A stretch of DNA of 64,000 nt, taken from JACDAE01 sp963717195. GTDB taxonomy: Bacteria > Chloroflexota > Ktedonobacteria > Ktedonobacterales > Ktedonobacteraceae. Positions 1 to 9,255 of the stretch are shown piece by piece (position 1 is the first letter of the stretch; every line of letters begins with the position of its first letter). A program made the translations under genes and the position numbers. The notes beneath the pieces were generated by a model, which did not search any database, had not been told where the DNA came from, and saw only the letters and a list, made by a program, of their open reading frames with translations. The stretch lies in assembly GCA_963717195.1 (NCBI GenBank), contig CAVQVR010000009.1, positions 349,693 through 413,692 on the forward strand. Reading direction: 5' to 3'.

Positions 1-2
1 AG

Positions 3-1112
3 CGTCGTCTCCATCGCAGTGAACGAGAATTCCGTAGTCTGGTTGATTCTAATATCATTGGTGTGATTGCCATTGATGCGCATGGCTATATTCATGAAAT
101 CAATGATTGCTTTGTGCAGATGCTTGGCTACAATAGGGAAGAACTGCTCTCGGGTACTATCTCCTGGCAAGAGCTCATACCACCAGAGGATCGTGAGAAG
201 GAAGAACAGGCCATTGCCGCGCTATTTGCAGCAGGAACAGCACTGCCCTGGGAAAAGGAATATCTGTGCAAAGATGGCCATCGGCTCCCAACTCTCGTTG
301 CAGGAACCTTGATTGATCAGGAGCAAGGGCTGGCATTGGAGGTCATCCTCGATATTTCCGATCGCAAAGAAGTTGAACGACGTAAGCAGGAGTTCGTCAG
401 CATGGTGAGCCACGAACTCCGTACGCCTCTTACCGGCATTGTAGGCTTTCTTGAATTGGCGTACATTTATCTTGCGGATCTCCCCAGAGCCCTCTCTCCG
501 AAGGTGAATGAAATGATAAGCAAGATCAAGCTATTTGTGCAGCAGGCGGAGCAGCAGGCAGGTATACAGACGCGTCTGGTGGAGGAATTGCTTGATGTGT
601 CTAGAATGGAGAAGCATACATTTGAGCTCTCGCTAAAAGAGTGTAACCTCATCAGGATAGTGCAGGATGTGGTCTCTATCCAGCAGCAGATAGCAGGCAC
701 GCATCGTATTGAATTATTGCCATCGTCGCAATCAGTGGTGTCAGTGATTGCCGATGAAGATCGTATTGGTGAGGTGCTTGTCAACTATCTCACCAATGCC
801 CTCAAGTATACTCCTGCAGATTGGAGCATAGAGGTTGGCGTCACTATGGAGGAAACCAGCGTATGCGTCTTTGTGCGTGATCAGGGGCCGGGGGTGACTC
901 CCCTCCAGCAGCAGCGTATCTGGGAACGTTTTTATCAAACAGGGATTCCTACAAATAGCACTGCTGAAAAATCAGGATTGGGGTTGGGTTTATACATATC
1001 AAAGATTATTATAGAGCAGCATAAAGGATCGGTTGGTGTCGAGAGCCGCCCTGGTGAGGGGGCAACCTTCTGGTTTACCCTGCCTCTCGCAGGTGAGCCA
1101 GGGCTGATATGA
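3..1112 (+). CDS. PAS-domain sensor histidine kinase, 5' end outside the window
   Basis: Membrane-signal or cytoplasmic two-component sensor that autophosphorylates on His and passes the phosphate to a response regulator. The frame is open from base 3, and the residues before the GTG at 63 already look like the start of a PAS domain, so that GTG is not the true start. Visible in order: a PAS domain (about the first 110 residues), the H-box SHELRTPL near base 410, an N-box with NYLTNALKYTP, then G1 (VRDQGPGV), an F-box (IWERFYQ) and G2 (GLGLGLYISK). All core ATPase boxes are intact. The missing 5' part could hold more PAS, GAF or membrane domains, so the signal cannot be named. No partner response regulator lies next to it. 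Confidence 0.93.
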   Translation, partial: RRLHRSEREFRSLVDSNIIGVIAIDAHGYIHEINDCFVQMLGYNREELLSGTISWQELIPPEDREKEEQAIAALFAAGTALPWEKEYLCKDGHRLPTLVAGTLIDQEQGLALEVILDISDRKEVERRKQEFVSMVSHELRTPLTGIVGFLELAYIYLADLPRALSPKVNEMISKIKLFVQQAEQQAGIQTRLVEELLDVSRMEKHTFELSLKECNLIRIVQDVVSIQQQIAGTHRIELLPSSQSVVSVIADEDRIGEVLVNYLTNALKYTPADWSIEVGVTMEETSVCVFVRDQGPGVTPLQQQRIWERFYQTGIPTNSTAEKSGLGLGLYISKIIIEQHKGSVGVESRPGEGATFWFTLPLAGEPGLI

Positions 1113-1194
1113 GCAGAGGTTCGTATGCATATACAAGCGCAACTTCCTGAGGGCATTTGCGTATCTATAATAATAGAAAGAGGGGAGTGAGTGT

Positions 1195-1572
1195 GTGAAA
1201 ACGAAGGTTACACCGAAAATAGTGACAAAGGGCGTCTGTAGTTTCTGCAAGGGTGAGTTTGATAAACCAAAAATGAGCCAGCATCTGCGCAACTGTAAGG
1301 AGCGCAAGGCCATCCTTGCCAACCTATCTGCCGATGAGACAAAGCAGAAAATGCGCCTGTTCCATATTCAGGCTGAGGGGCGCTATGCACCGCAATATTG
1401 GATGCATCTGGAACTACCTGTTGAATGTGGAAAGCCTGCAACACAGGTCGTTGCTGAATACGACATTATAGAACATGCTTATTGCGACGAATGTGTGAAG
1501 AACCTCGATGAGGATGAGTTCGAGCAGATAATAGAGATCGAAAATTCGCCTCGCGTGGGGATTGCTAGCTGA
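1195..1572 (+). CDS. small C2H2-like zinc-finger protein, possibly internally shortened
   Basis: 125-residue cytoplasmic protein. GTG start at 1195 with a purine-rich site AGAGGGGAG about 8 nt upstream. The N-terminus has a C-x2-C...H-x4-C finger (CSFCKGEF...HLRNC), followed by a segment LFHIQAEGRYAPQYWMHLE, and a C-terminal pair YCDEC. From memory, this resembles longer hypothetical proteins of Ktedonobacter-type bacteria related to the plasmid pRiA4b ORF-3 fold, which carry about 80-100 extra residues between the WMHLE segment and a C-terminal NSPR motif. If so, the middle is deleted here while the frame is kept. The function of the family is unknown to me. It stands alone between the kinase and the hydrolase. 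Confidence 0.7.
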   Translation: MKTKVTPKIVTKGVCSFCKGEFDKPKMSQHLRNCKERKAILANLSADETKQKMRLFHIQAEGRYAPQYWMHLELPVECGKPATQVVAEYDIIEHAYCDECVKNLDEDEFEQIIEIENSPRVGIAS

Positions 1573-1674
1573 CTCATTACTGACGTTCTTTCCCTTCTGA
1601 CCTTGGTTTTTAAACCAGGCTTGCACCATTCTGAAAGAGACTGGTAATTTAAAAGTATGATAAAGATGTATTAG

Positions 1675-2862
1675 GTGCATAATTTGGAAAAAAGTAATAA
1701 AGGCACTTTAGCGGCTGCCTCGCTAGTCGAGAAACATCCGCAGCGGCGCATGATCAAGATCGTGCTGGTAATCCTACTCGCCCTCCTGCTGCTCGTGACG
1801 GCGGTAATTGGCGGCATAGGGATCTACTTCTCCAATGCCATCCTCGAGGTGATCCACTATAACCCCATCTATACTCTTGCCGTGAGCAATGTAAGTGCGA
1901 AGACAGTGACATTTCAACGCACCTCTGATACCCAGACTCCAGGGGAGTTTGAAATCCAGTGGCCCGCTGGACAGGCGATCGTTGGCCCGCTTCTCTCCTC
2001 GGATGCTCACACTGTCACGCGCCAGCTTCTTCAAACGACCGGGCCTCTCTCTCGTGGCATGTTGACCTTCTGGACGAGGCTGGTCTATTCGGGGATGCTC
2101 AAAGATCGCCTGGGACTGACGATCAACGATGTGCAGGTTCCTGATCCTCTGGGAGCCATGCCTGCCTGGTTTGTGCCAGGTAAACGCACCACCTGGGCTA
2201 TCCTGGTCCATGGCCGTGGGGTGACACGAGAAGAAGCTCTGCGCTCCTTTCAGCCGCTGGCCAGTCTTGGCCTGCCTCTGCTGGCCATTTCCTATCGCAA
2301 TGATATAGGCTCTCCGGCCAGTCCCGACGGCTTTGACCATCTTGGCGATACCGAGTGGCAGGATCTGGAAGCCGGGGTCAAGTATGCGCTGTCGCACGGT
2401 GCACAGCACCTGGTGATCTATGGATGGTCCCAGGGAGGAGCTGTTGTCGAGGCTTTCCAGCATCGCTCCTCCTATGCCCATTACGTCCAGGCGCTTGTGC
2501 TCGATGCGCCAGTCCTGGATCTGCCAGCGACGCTCGCGTTTCAGGCCCAGAGACGTTCTGTGCCAGCGTTCATCGCCACTATTGCCGAGAGTATTGCGAA
2601 CATCCGCAGTGGCCTCAATTTTGCTGCTCTCGATCAACTCCATCTGCCACAGAAAGCCATACCCATCTTGCTCTTTCACGGCACAAATGATACGACGACG
2701 CCGATTGAGGTCAGTGATGCTTTTGCACACGCTCATTCCGATTTTGTCACCTATGAGCGCGTTCCCCATGCGGAACATACCGAATCCTGGAATACCGATC
2801 CTCAGTCATACAATCGTGAACTGACCGCGTTTTTGACGCAAGCGTTGCATTTACAGGGATGA
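1675..2862 (+). CDS. membrane-anchored alpha/beta hydrolase
   Basis: 395 residues. A single hydrophobic helix (about residues 28-52, ILLALLLLVTAVIGGIGIY) anchors the N-terminus, so the catalytic domain probably faces outside. The fold shows an oxyanion-type strand ILVHGRG, the nucleophile elbow YGWSQGG, an acid in LLFHGTNDTTTP and a catalytic His in PHAEHTESW. All triad positions are present. The GTG at 1675 has only a weak ribosome site; an internal ATG at 1750 just before the membrane helix is a real alternative. Substrate is unknown; the family contains peptidases, esterases and lipases. The gene is followed by a strong hairpin (2893-2944) and then convergent nrdJ. Confidence 0.85.
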   Translation: MHNLEKSNKGTLAAASLVEKHPQRRMIKIVLVILLALLLLVTAVIGGIGIYFSNAILEVIHYNPIYTLAVSNVSAKTVTFQRTSDTQTPGEFEIQWPAGQAIVGPLLSSDAHTVTRQLLQTTGPLSRGMLTFWTRLVYSGMLKDRLGLTINDVQVPDPLGAMPAWFVPGKRTTWAILVHGRGVTREEALRSFQPLASLGLPLLAISYRNDIGSPASPDGFDHLGDTEWQDLEAGVKYALSHGAQHLVIYGWSQGGAVVEAFQHRSSYAHYVQALVLDAPVLDLPATLAFQAQRRSVPAFIATIAESIANIRSGLNFAALDQLHLPQKAIPILLFHGTNDTTTPIEVSDAFAHAHSDFVTYERVPHAEHTESWNTDPQSYNRELTAFLTQALHLQG

Positions 2863-2892
2863 TATAAACTTGAGAGGTTTAGAGGGAAATGT

Positions 2893-2944
2893 TGGGAAAC
2901 GGGTAGGGGCGTCATCTTGCGCGTGCGCTCCTACCCGTTTCCCA
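2893..2944. repeat. palindromic hairpin element, copy 1 of the GTAGGGGCG family
   Basis: 15-nt arms TGGGAAACGGGTAGG (2893-2907) and CCTACCCGTTTCCCA (2930-2944) pair perfectly around a 22-nt loop. The loop-side sequence GGGGCGTCATCTTGCG is nearly the same as in the hairpin at 38,720, which has different outer arms, so this looks like a dispersed small repeat. It lies between the convergent hydrolase and nrdJ genes and could also serve as a bidirectional terminator. Confidence 0.75.
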
Positions 2945-3013
2945 GGAACATCTCTACAGGCTCCTTCCCAGGCTCTCCTATAGAGTACCCAGGCTCCAAA
3001 ACTTAGTCCGAAC

Positions 3014-6000
3014 TTAGCACTCGCTATGCCCGCAGCTGTAACACTTGCGGCAGCCCTCCTCGTAGACCATCGTGTTACAACCACACTCCGGACACAGGTT
3101 ACCAGTCACCGTCAACTGGCTCAAATTGAGAGGATTGGTCGCTCCATCGTGCTCCTCGTGGTTATGACCATTGCCATTGCTGCTCTGCGCTGTTTCCTCT
3201 TCCTGCGTCGGTTTGATCGACTCCATATGCAACTCCAACGCACGGGCCACCGCATCGGGCAGCGAACGGACCTGCTGCATACCAAAGCCTACCGAGCGAC
3301 TACCGCCGATACCGCGCAACTGATCGGCGATCTCCTGAGCACGATCAGTCTGTGATAGCGGGCTGAGGATGCGCAGGTTGAATGAGATCAGGCGACCGAG
3401 CGCCTCGGCCAGTGCCGCGATATCGCTACCAGCCTTACCAACGTTGACGAACACCTCGATGGGTCCATGCTCATCACTATTGATGGTAATGTTGATCGTG
3501 CCTTCTGGAGCCTTGACGTTACGCGTGTAGCCGTGCACAACTGCCGGGCGTGGCTTGAGTCCTTGCTGAATCGACATGATGGGCTCGATCACGGGCATCT
3601 TCGCCTCCTGAGCCTTCTCAGCCGCCTTTTTCTCATCCTCAACGCGTGTCAGAACGGCATCACGTGAGCCATCGCGATAATAGGTGATGCCTTTGCAGCC
3701 CGATTCGTACGCCAGGCGATACAAATTCTGCACCTGCTCAACAGTATGCTCATTCGGCGCATTCACCGTCTTACTGATGCTGGAGTCGGTATAGCGTTGT
3801 ACCATTGCCTGGACGCGTACATGCTCTTCCGGCGTCAGATCCTTCGACGAGACAAAGTAGTTCGGCGTCGGCTCGTTGGGATGCTTATTGCGCCACTCTT
3901 CTAGCAACGGATGGTACATGATATGCTCACCCGTACGGTCACGACGAATCATTGCGAAATCGTACACCGGCTCAATGCCTGAACTGACACCCGATAAGAG
4001 GCTCGTTGTTCCCGTTGGTGCCTGCGTCAACAGTACGGCGTTACGAATGCCCTGCTTCTTGATCTTCTCCTGGACAATTTTGGGGAGCCGTTTGATAAAC
4101 TTCCCTTGCATATACTTATCGCGCTCAAAGTGCGGGAATACACCCTTCTCCGCTGCGTTATCTGCAGAAGCGTCGTATGCTGCATCGCGGATCGTTGTGT
4201 AGATGCGCTCGATGATCGGCAGAGACTTGTCGCTGCCATACGCGATCTTCATCTTGATCAATGCATCTGCCAGTCCCATCGTGCCCAGTCCTGTGCGACG
4301 TGTGCCCAGTTGTGCCTCTTTGTTCTCCTCAATGAAGTACTCGTTCGCATCGACGACGTTGTCCAGGAAGCGCATCGCGATCCTGCTGACCTCTGCTAAG
4401 CGGTCCCAATCCATGCGGTCGTTTTTGACGAAGGCGGAGAGATTGAGGGCCCCGAGGTTGCACACGCCGAAAGGCGGTAAACCCTGTTCTCCACAATTAT
4501 GTAAAGTAAGTCCATTGCCTACAAAACGATGAGCGACTGGTTCTGTCAGATCGTAGACCATCTCTTCGCCATCTGCTACAAGGCTCTCGAATGTTGCGAG
4601 AAAATCTTCGCGATATGGTCCTCGTCTGTAGTCAGCAAGAATCTCTTCCAATTTGCTTTGTTTGTCGAGCGTCAGAAAGCCGATCTGCCGAGCAAATGTC
4701 ACAAGATTGCTACGTGATATGGCAAGTTCGTGATATGCCTGGCAATCGTATGAGGCCATACCACCTTTGCCATCTGGCAGGTCGCGCATGCCTTGCTCAC
4801 GACGATTTTTGTACATGCACGAAGCGATCCCAAAATTGAGCAGTAAGCGCTGTGCCCCTTCAAGCAAAGATTGGCTTACAGAGGTGAGACGCACAGAGGC
4901 ACCTTTATCGATGCTTCCCTGGACTGAACCATCGGCGGTGAACAGGGCAGACAGGAAACCTTTTTGCATCTCACGTGAGCCATGAAAGACTGAAGATGGG
5001 ACTTGTAGTTTTTCCTCGAATAATTCCGGGTCTACCAGACGTGTGAGCCGGACTGATTCAACGCGCGACTCATCCCGTTCATGTATATCCTGTACTCCTA
5101 TGGTATATTGCCTCTGGCCTGCCGGAGTGTCAACCAGTCTGTTGGTGGCTTCAGCAAAATGGGATGCAATGCTGCGTTTCTCGCCAAAGAACGAAAGCGT
5201 TACGGCTGTCTGTTGCTGTTTATTGATAAAACCATCACCAATAAGCCAGCCCAGCACCATGCCCAGATCACTGCTACCTGAAGTACCGAAGCCGCCTTCA
5301 CCATTGAGTAGGTGTAGTTTCTCGCCAGCAGTCAGGTCACCGGCTGCTTTCCACCCATTCTTAGTGAATACCTTGTGATCTTTTGTCAGCCGGACTGTAT
5401 ATCCTTCTGTGGTCTGAAGCTTGTAGACGGGTTTAATACCTGTGGAGAATACATGGCTGGCCGGGCGCATGGTTGTGCCATTTTCATCGACAGAGGCAAT
5501 CGTGACAGGTGTTCCACGTTCTGCAAGCTCACGAGCGGGAAACAGTCCCTGATCAGTGTAAACGAGTGTATCACCAGTAACGCATGGATTTACACAGCGT
5601 ATATTCTCGTAATACCAGGTGTTCGATTCTTTATTGTAGCGGTCGATAAACACCATCCCCGGCTCAGCCGATTCCCACGCCGAGGTACAGATCAGATCCC
5701 ACAACTGCTTGGCGCGAATAGTCTTCTTGACCTCGCCACCCCATGTCAGGTTCCAGTCCGTATCATCTTTAACGGCCTGCATAAAGGCGTCGGAGATGCA
5801 CACGGAGAGATTAGCATGCTCGATCTTGCCTGCTGTACGCTTGACTGTGATGAACTCTTCGATGTCGGGATGGGTGTCGTCGAGCATGAGCATTAAAGCG
5901 CCTCTCCTTGATCCGCCCTGCTGAATCACATCCCCAGTCGCCACCGAATACAATTGTGCCCACGAACAGGGACCAGACGCCGTTCCATTGACAGTCTTAA

Positions 6001-7651
6001 TGTAAGAACCACGTGGTCGTAATGTGGAGAGATTGATGCCTACACCGCCGCCACGAGCCATGATCTCAGTCATCAACTTCAGATTGTCGAGAATACCATG
6101 GCGGCTATCTTCCGGGCTAGGTATCACGAAACAATTTGAAACGACCATACCTGCTGAAACGAAAGAGTGATCTTCCTCAACCTCGATATCCATCACGATG
6201 CCAGAATAATCTTCAATCGCAATTTCATCGATCCGTACCCAATTAAGGTTATCGTATTCAAAATAGTATTTCAAATCGATGTTATGTTCAGGTGCTTGAA
6301 CGCCAAAGAAACGCTCAAAGAGTCGCCCACATTCATTTGCTGTAGCCTGAACGCGATAGGCAGGCACACGTCCTAAGTGATGTGTATTCTCACGAATTGA
6401 GAACAAGTATCCCATTCGCAGTAGAAGCTGATGCATCTGGATAGTTAATGTTCGGTTTGCTAGCACTATGCCGAGTTTATTGTCAGATACATAACCATCG
6501 GCGCTGAATAATCCACGCAACAATTCTAACGTAAGTTCAGTAGGCAGATGCATCAGTTGGTCAGGAATTTGCTTGCTATGACTGTAGCAACCGAGAAATG
6601 CTTTAAAGAACTCTCCAATGGGCATGGAATTTACCCACAGGTCATACCAGCGTTCTGTGCTGCTCAATTTGATGGAACTGTCGATACCAAATTTGGCTTC
6701 GATAATTCGAGCTATTTCTACAGCTTCATTTTTCTCATCCAAAGAAAAAACAAATTTGATTCCTGACGGAATATCTGTGCCTGTGCGATGAGCGACACAA
6801 CCATCACCAAGCCAGCGCCCGAACAGATAACACAATTCGCCATCAAGCTCCAGGCGATCTTGAATCTTGTAGTGTGTTCCCCAATCCGATACATAACCGT
6901 GATCACCGCGCTTTGTTGGTTTAAAAAGCTTGCCGTCTTCCATTTCGTATCCTGGAACGTAATCCAGGAGGGAGATTATGTCAGGAGAGTGTTCCTCACC
7001 GTTATATGCGACCGCAACATAATCACCGGGTTTAATTTCTTTGGCGGGAATCCAATCCGGCTCATGCTGCAAACGTAGCCCATCACGAGACTTATGTTTA
7101 TTCACCCACTCTGAACGGACAACGTATACTTTATGGTCGCCGGTCAGGCGCAGATCATCGTAACCTACTTTCTTCGGGCGGATGATGTAGAGTGGTTCCT
7201 CTGTCTCACGCTCAAACCTGTGTAGTACTGGACGCAGACGATTGCGATGTGTCACCACAAGATCGCCCACCTTGATTTCAGAAATGGGTCGGTAACCATC
7301 GGCTGTAAGCACTTCCTGATCAGGCGGCATACAGTTATAGTATGTTACCTGGTGTCCCGAACCAGCACCAGCCAGAATACGACCACCTGGCACAAACTGA
7401 AAGTCTGTCAGTGCCTCAAAGAACTTTTTCTCCCATTCCGCCCGTGTCTCTTCCGTCGTCTCAATCGCGGCAATACCACGTGCAACGCGTGCCCACAGGT
7501 GTTCGGGATAGAACTCTAGCGGATTTCCAGAGGGGTCTTTCAGCGAGTACCGATCCATGAAGACTTTCTGCCGAATACCCTCTAGCTTTGTTATCTGTTG
7601 CTCGTCGGACTCTTTCTGACTATGAGGAGGACGCCCTTGCTGCTCTAACAT
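3014..7651 (-). CDS. nrdJ: adenosylcobalamin-dependent (class II) ribonucleotide reductase with two inteins
   Basis: Reduces ribonucleotides to deoxyribonucleotides in the cytoplasm using a B12-derived radical. The 1545-residue reading frame contains two in-frame inteins (residues 107-506 and 690-1052); removing them leaves a 782-residue enzyme, normal for the family. Extein landmarks: VTYYN then CFVIPSPEDS, NIRCVNP then CGEQGLPPFGVCNLGALNL (radical-site cysteine, Glu and partner cysteine), and LLTQAPTGTTSLLSGVSSGIEP's phosphate-binding segment. The C-terminus is a zinc-ribbon-like CPECGC...CRKCYSCG segment that probably carries the redox cysteines. ATG start with an AAGGAG site about 11 nt upstream. 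Oxygen-independent; regulation is probably through the paired NrdR-like boxes upstream. Confidence 0.97.
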   Translation of the reverse strand: MLEQQGRPPHSQKESDEQQITKLEGIRQKVFMDRYSLKDPSGNPLEFYPEHLWARVARGIAAIETTEETRAEWEKKFFEALTDFQFVPGGRILAGAGSGHQVTYYNCMPPDQEVLTADGYRPISEIKVGDLVVTHRNRLRPVLHRFERETEEPLYIIRPKKVGYDDLRLTGDHKVYVVRSEWVNKHKSRDGLRLQHEPDWIPAKEIKPGDYVAVAYNGEEHSPDIISLLDYVPGYEMEDGKLFKPTKRGDHGYVSDWGTHYKIQDRLELDGELCYLFGRWLGDGCVAHRTGTDIPSGIKFVFSLDEKNEAVEIARIIEAKFGIDSSIKLSSTERWYDLWVNSMPIGEFFKAFLGCYSHSKQIPDQLMHLPTELTLELLRGLFSADGYVSDNKLGIVLANRTLTIQMHQLLLRMGYLFSIRENTHHLGRVPAYRVQATANECGRLFERFFGVQAPEHNIDLKYYFEYDNLNWVRIDEIAIEDYSGIVMDIEVEEDHSFVSAGMVVSNCFVIPSPEDSRHGILDNLKLMTEIMARGGGVGINLSTLRPRGSYIKTVNGTASGPCSWAQLYSVATGDVIQQGGSRRGALMLMLDDTHPDIEEFITVKRTAGKIEHANLSVCISDAFMQAVKDDTDWNLTWGGEVKKTIRAKQLWDLICTSAWESAEPGMVFIDRYNKESNTWYYENIRCVNPCVTGDTLVYTDQGLFPARELAERGTPVTIASVDENGTTMRPASHVFSTGIKPVYKLQTTEGYTVRLTKDHKVFTKNGWKAAGDLTAGEKLHLLNGEGGFGTSGSSDLGMVLGWLIGDGFINKQQQTAVTLSFFGEKRSIASHFAEATNRLVDTPAGQRQYTIGVQDIHERDESRVESVRLTRLVDPELFEEKLQVPSSVFHGSREMQKGFLSALFTADGSVQGSIDKGASVRLTSVSQSLLEGAQRLLLNFGIASCMYKNRREQGMRDLPDGKGGMASYDCQAYHELAISRSNLVTFARQIGFLTLDKQSKLEEILADYRRGPYREDFLATFESLVADGEEMVYDLTEPVAHRFVGNGLTLHNCGEQGLPPFGVCNLGALNLSAFVKNDRMDWDRLAEVSRIAMRFLDNVVDANEYFIEENKEAQLGTRRTGLGTMGLADALIKMKIAYGSDKSLPIIERIYTTIRDAAYDASADNAAEKGVFPHFERDKYMQGKFIKRLPKIVQEKIKKQGIRNAVLLTQAPTGTTSLLSGVSSGIEPVYDFAMIRRDRTGEHIMYHPLLEEWRNKHPNEPTPNYFVSSKDLTPEEHVRVQAMVQRYTDSSISKTVNAPNEHTVEQVQNLYRLAYESGCKGITYYRDGSRDAVLTRVEDEKKAAEKAQEAKMPVIEPIMSIQQGLKPRPAVVHGYTRNVKAPEGTINITINSDEHGPIEVFVNVGKAGSDIAALAEALGRLISFNLRILSPLSQTDRAQEIADQLRGIGGSRSVGFGMQQVRSLPDAVARALELHMESIKPTQEEETAQSSNGNGHNHEEHDGATNPLNLSQLTVTGNLCPECGCNTMVYEEGCRKCYSCGHSEC
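4496..5584 (-). other. intein 2 of NrdJ (LAGLIDADG type)
   Basis: 363 residues from Cys690 to Asn1052. Starts CVTGDTLVYTDQGLFPAREL and ends VGNGLTLHN before Cys+1 of CGEQGLPP, with the canonical penultimate His-Asn pair. Endonuclease motifs LGMVLGWLIGDGFI and KGFLSALFTADGSV. The insertion is directly before the thiyl-radical cysteine of the NPCGE motif. Its sequence is clearly different from intein 1, so it was acquired separately and not by duplication. Confidence 0.95.
6134..7333 (-). other. intein 1 of NrdJ (LAGLIDADG type)
   Basis: 400 residues from Cys107 to Asn506 of the precursor. It starts CMPPDQEVLTADGYRPI (Cys1, block A) and ends FVSAGMVVSN, followed by extein Cys+1 of CFVIPSP. The last residue before Cys+1 is Asn as splicing requires, although the usual penultimate His is Ser. 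A homing endonuclease of the LAGLIDADG type sits in the middle: LFGRWLGDGCV and LLRGLFSADGYV are its two dodecapeptides. The insertion point is directly before the redox cysteine that matches E. coli NrdA Cys225. Confidence 0.95.
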
Positions 7652-7764
7652 CCCTTAAATACTCCTTCTTATGCACATCGTTACAAAATCCCGACTTCCT
7701 CAGTGGCCATCTGGAGGTGCGGGCTCTGACTAAAATAATCTTCGTGTTGGAGTCTCCGAAACTC

Positions 7765-7793
7765 AGTATACTCGCAATGAACGCTAATTACAA
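7765..7793 (-). promoter_or_regulatory. sigma70-type promoter of nrdJ
   Basis: On the minus strand TTGTAA (7788-7793) and TATACT (7765-7770) are separated by exactly 17 nt. Expected transcript start near 7758, giving a leader of about 105 nt before the nrdJ ATG. Confidence 0.6.
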
Positions 7794-7801
7794 CCCCTTT
7801 G

Positions 7802-7848
7802 GCACAAGATGTTGATATTTTAATCTTTTTGGACACAATATATTGATG
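7802..7848 (-). promoter_or_regulatory. pair of NrdR-like boxes upstream of nrdJ
   Basis: GCACAAGATGTTGATA (7802-7817) and ACACAATATATTGATG (7833-7848) agree at 12 of 16 positions and start 31 bp apart, that is, three helical turns on the same DNA face. Both resemble the NrdR box (ACAC-AT-rich-GTGT), which is known to occur in pairs spaced about 15-16 or 31-32 bp. They lie immediately upstream of the -35 element of the nrdJ promoter, and also in front of the divergent cinA gene. Confidence 0.55.
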
Positions 7849-7957
7849 ATGCTGTTTGTATGGTATCATAGAGGGCACGGGGGGCAGGTGCGGCCTGCTC
7901 TCTATTCTACAGCAATCGGAGATACTTTGTCTCTATTACTTTTGGGAGATGGTAAGC

Positions 7958-9184
7958 ATGCGAGCGGAAATACTTTCCTGTGGTACCGAATTATTGTTGG
8001 GCCATATTACTGATACCAATGCCACGTATCTTGCTCAGAGCCTGGCTCCTCTGGGCATTGATCTCTATTTTGTTTCGCAGGTAGGAGACAATCAGGGGCG
8101 TATCGTTGAGACGTTGAGACGAGCATGGGAGCGCTCAGAACTGATCATTATGACTGGGGGCCTGGGGCCAACCGAGGATGATCTGGCACGCGAGTCGATC
8201 AGTGCTCTCATGGGCGAGACAATGGAGGTTGATCCAGAACTGGAAGCCGAGCTACGCGCAAAGTTCGCTCGTATGGGCGCACAGATGCCTGAGCGAAATG
8301 TGAAGCAAGCTACACTCATTCCTTCAGCGCAGGTGTTGCCAAATCCAATTGGGACTGCTCCAGGCTGGTGGGTTGAGAAAGAGGGACGCACTATCGTCGC
8401 GATGCCGGGCGTACCCAGAGAAATGTATCGTATGTGGCAGGAGCGGGCTATTCCCAGGCTACAGCCCTTTTTAGGTGGCAGCATCTTCACGCGCATTCTA
8501 CGCGTGATAGGCCTGGGCGAATCGACAGTGGAGGAGCGCGTCAGTTCGTTACTGCATAGCAATAATCCCACCATTGCAACCTATGCCAAGGATGATGCGA
8601 TTGATGTACGTATCACCGCGAAGGCAAACAGTATAGAGGAAGCTGAGCGGTTGGTAGTAGCAATGGAAGTTGATGCTCGTCAGATGCTTGGAAGTTCTGT
8701 CTTTGGTGTAGATCGTGATACATTGGCAAGCGTTGTCGGTCGCCTTTTGCAAGAACGTCATCAGACATTAGGCGTGATGGAGTCGCTTACTGGTGGTCTG
8801 TTATCGAGTGTCATTACGGATGTGAGTGGTAGCTCCGCATATTTTCTAGGCGGCCTGGTCGCCTATAGTGCCGAGCTGAAAGCTCAGATGGGTGTGCCAC
8901 GTGAAATACTAGAGCAACATGGTACTGTGAGCAAAGAGACGGCAATTGCAATGGCACATGCTGTACGAGGGTACCTGGGTGCAGATGTTGGCCTGGGTAT
9001 TACTGGCGTAGCTGGCCCTGATCCATTGGAGGGAAAGCCAGTCGGTACCGTCTATATTGCGGTGGAAGGACCAGAAGGAAGCATCACTACCGATAACGCT
9101 GGCCGGCGCGTGACACGTAGTGATAACAAGCGCCTTTCTGTGTATGCTGCACTCAACCTGCTGAGACGCTTCCTGGCATCGTAG
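7958..9184 (+). CDS. cinA: CinA family protein (nicotinamide-nucleotide amidase / ADP-ribose pyrophosphatase type)
   Basis: 408 residues. N-terminal MoaB/MoeA-like domain (COG1058): AEILSCGTELLLGHITDTN and MTGGLGPTEDDLARE. C-terminal CinA domain with the deamidase motif MESLTGGLLSSVITDVSGSS and GITGVAGPDP. Such proteins recycle pyridine nucleotides (NMN deamidation) and are linked to competence in some species. Start chosen at the ATG at 7958, preceded by GGGAG at a 9-nt spacing; upstream codons in the same frame have no family similarity. Divergent from nrdJ over a 306-bp control region. Confidence 0.95.
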   Translation: MRAEILSCGTELLLGHITDTNATYLAQSLAPLGIDLYFVSQVGDNQGRIVETLRRAWERSELIIMTGGLGPTEDDLARESISALMGETMEVDPELEAELRAKFARMGAQMPERNVKQATLIPSAQVLPNPIGTAPGWWVEKEGRTIVAMPGVPREMYRMWQERAIPRLQPFLGGSIFTRILRVIGLGESTVEERVSSLLHSNNPTIATYAKDDAIDVRITAKANSIEEAERLVVAMEVDARQMLGSSVFGVDRDTLASVVGRLLQERHQTLGVMESLTGGLLSSVITDVSGSSAYFLGGLVAYSAELKAQMGVPREILEQHGTVSKETAIAMAHAVRGYLGADVGLGITGVAGPDPLEGKPVGTVYIAVEGPEGSITTDNAGRRVTRSDNKRLSVYAALNLLRRFLAS

Positions 9185-9255
9185 AGGCGTGAGCTTGCTT
9201 GCGCCCGGCCCTGGGAACTCATATTAAAAAAAGACAACCGAGAAGAGGAGGTTCT

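Noticed and set aside
1774..2778. 334-residue antisense ORF over the alpha/beta hydrolase
   Set aside because: No motifs, no ribosome site; it mirrors codon bias of the plus-strand gene.
7652..7957. Cobalamin riboswitch upstream of nrdJ
   Set aside because: No B12-box-like sequence seen in the leader; class II enzymes need B12 themselves, and NrdR boxes explain the region better.
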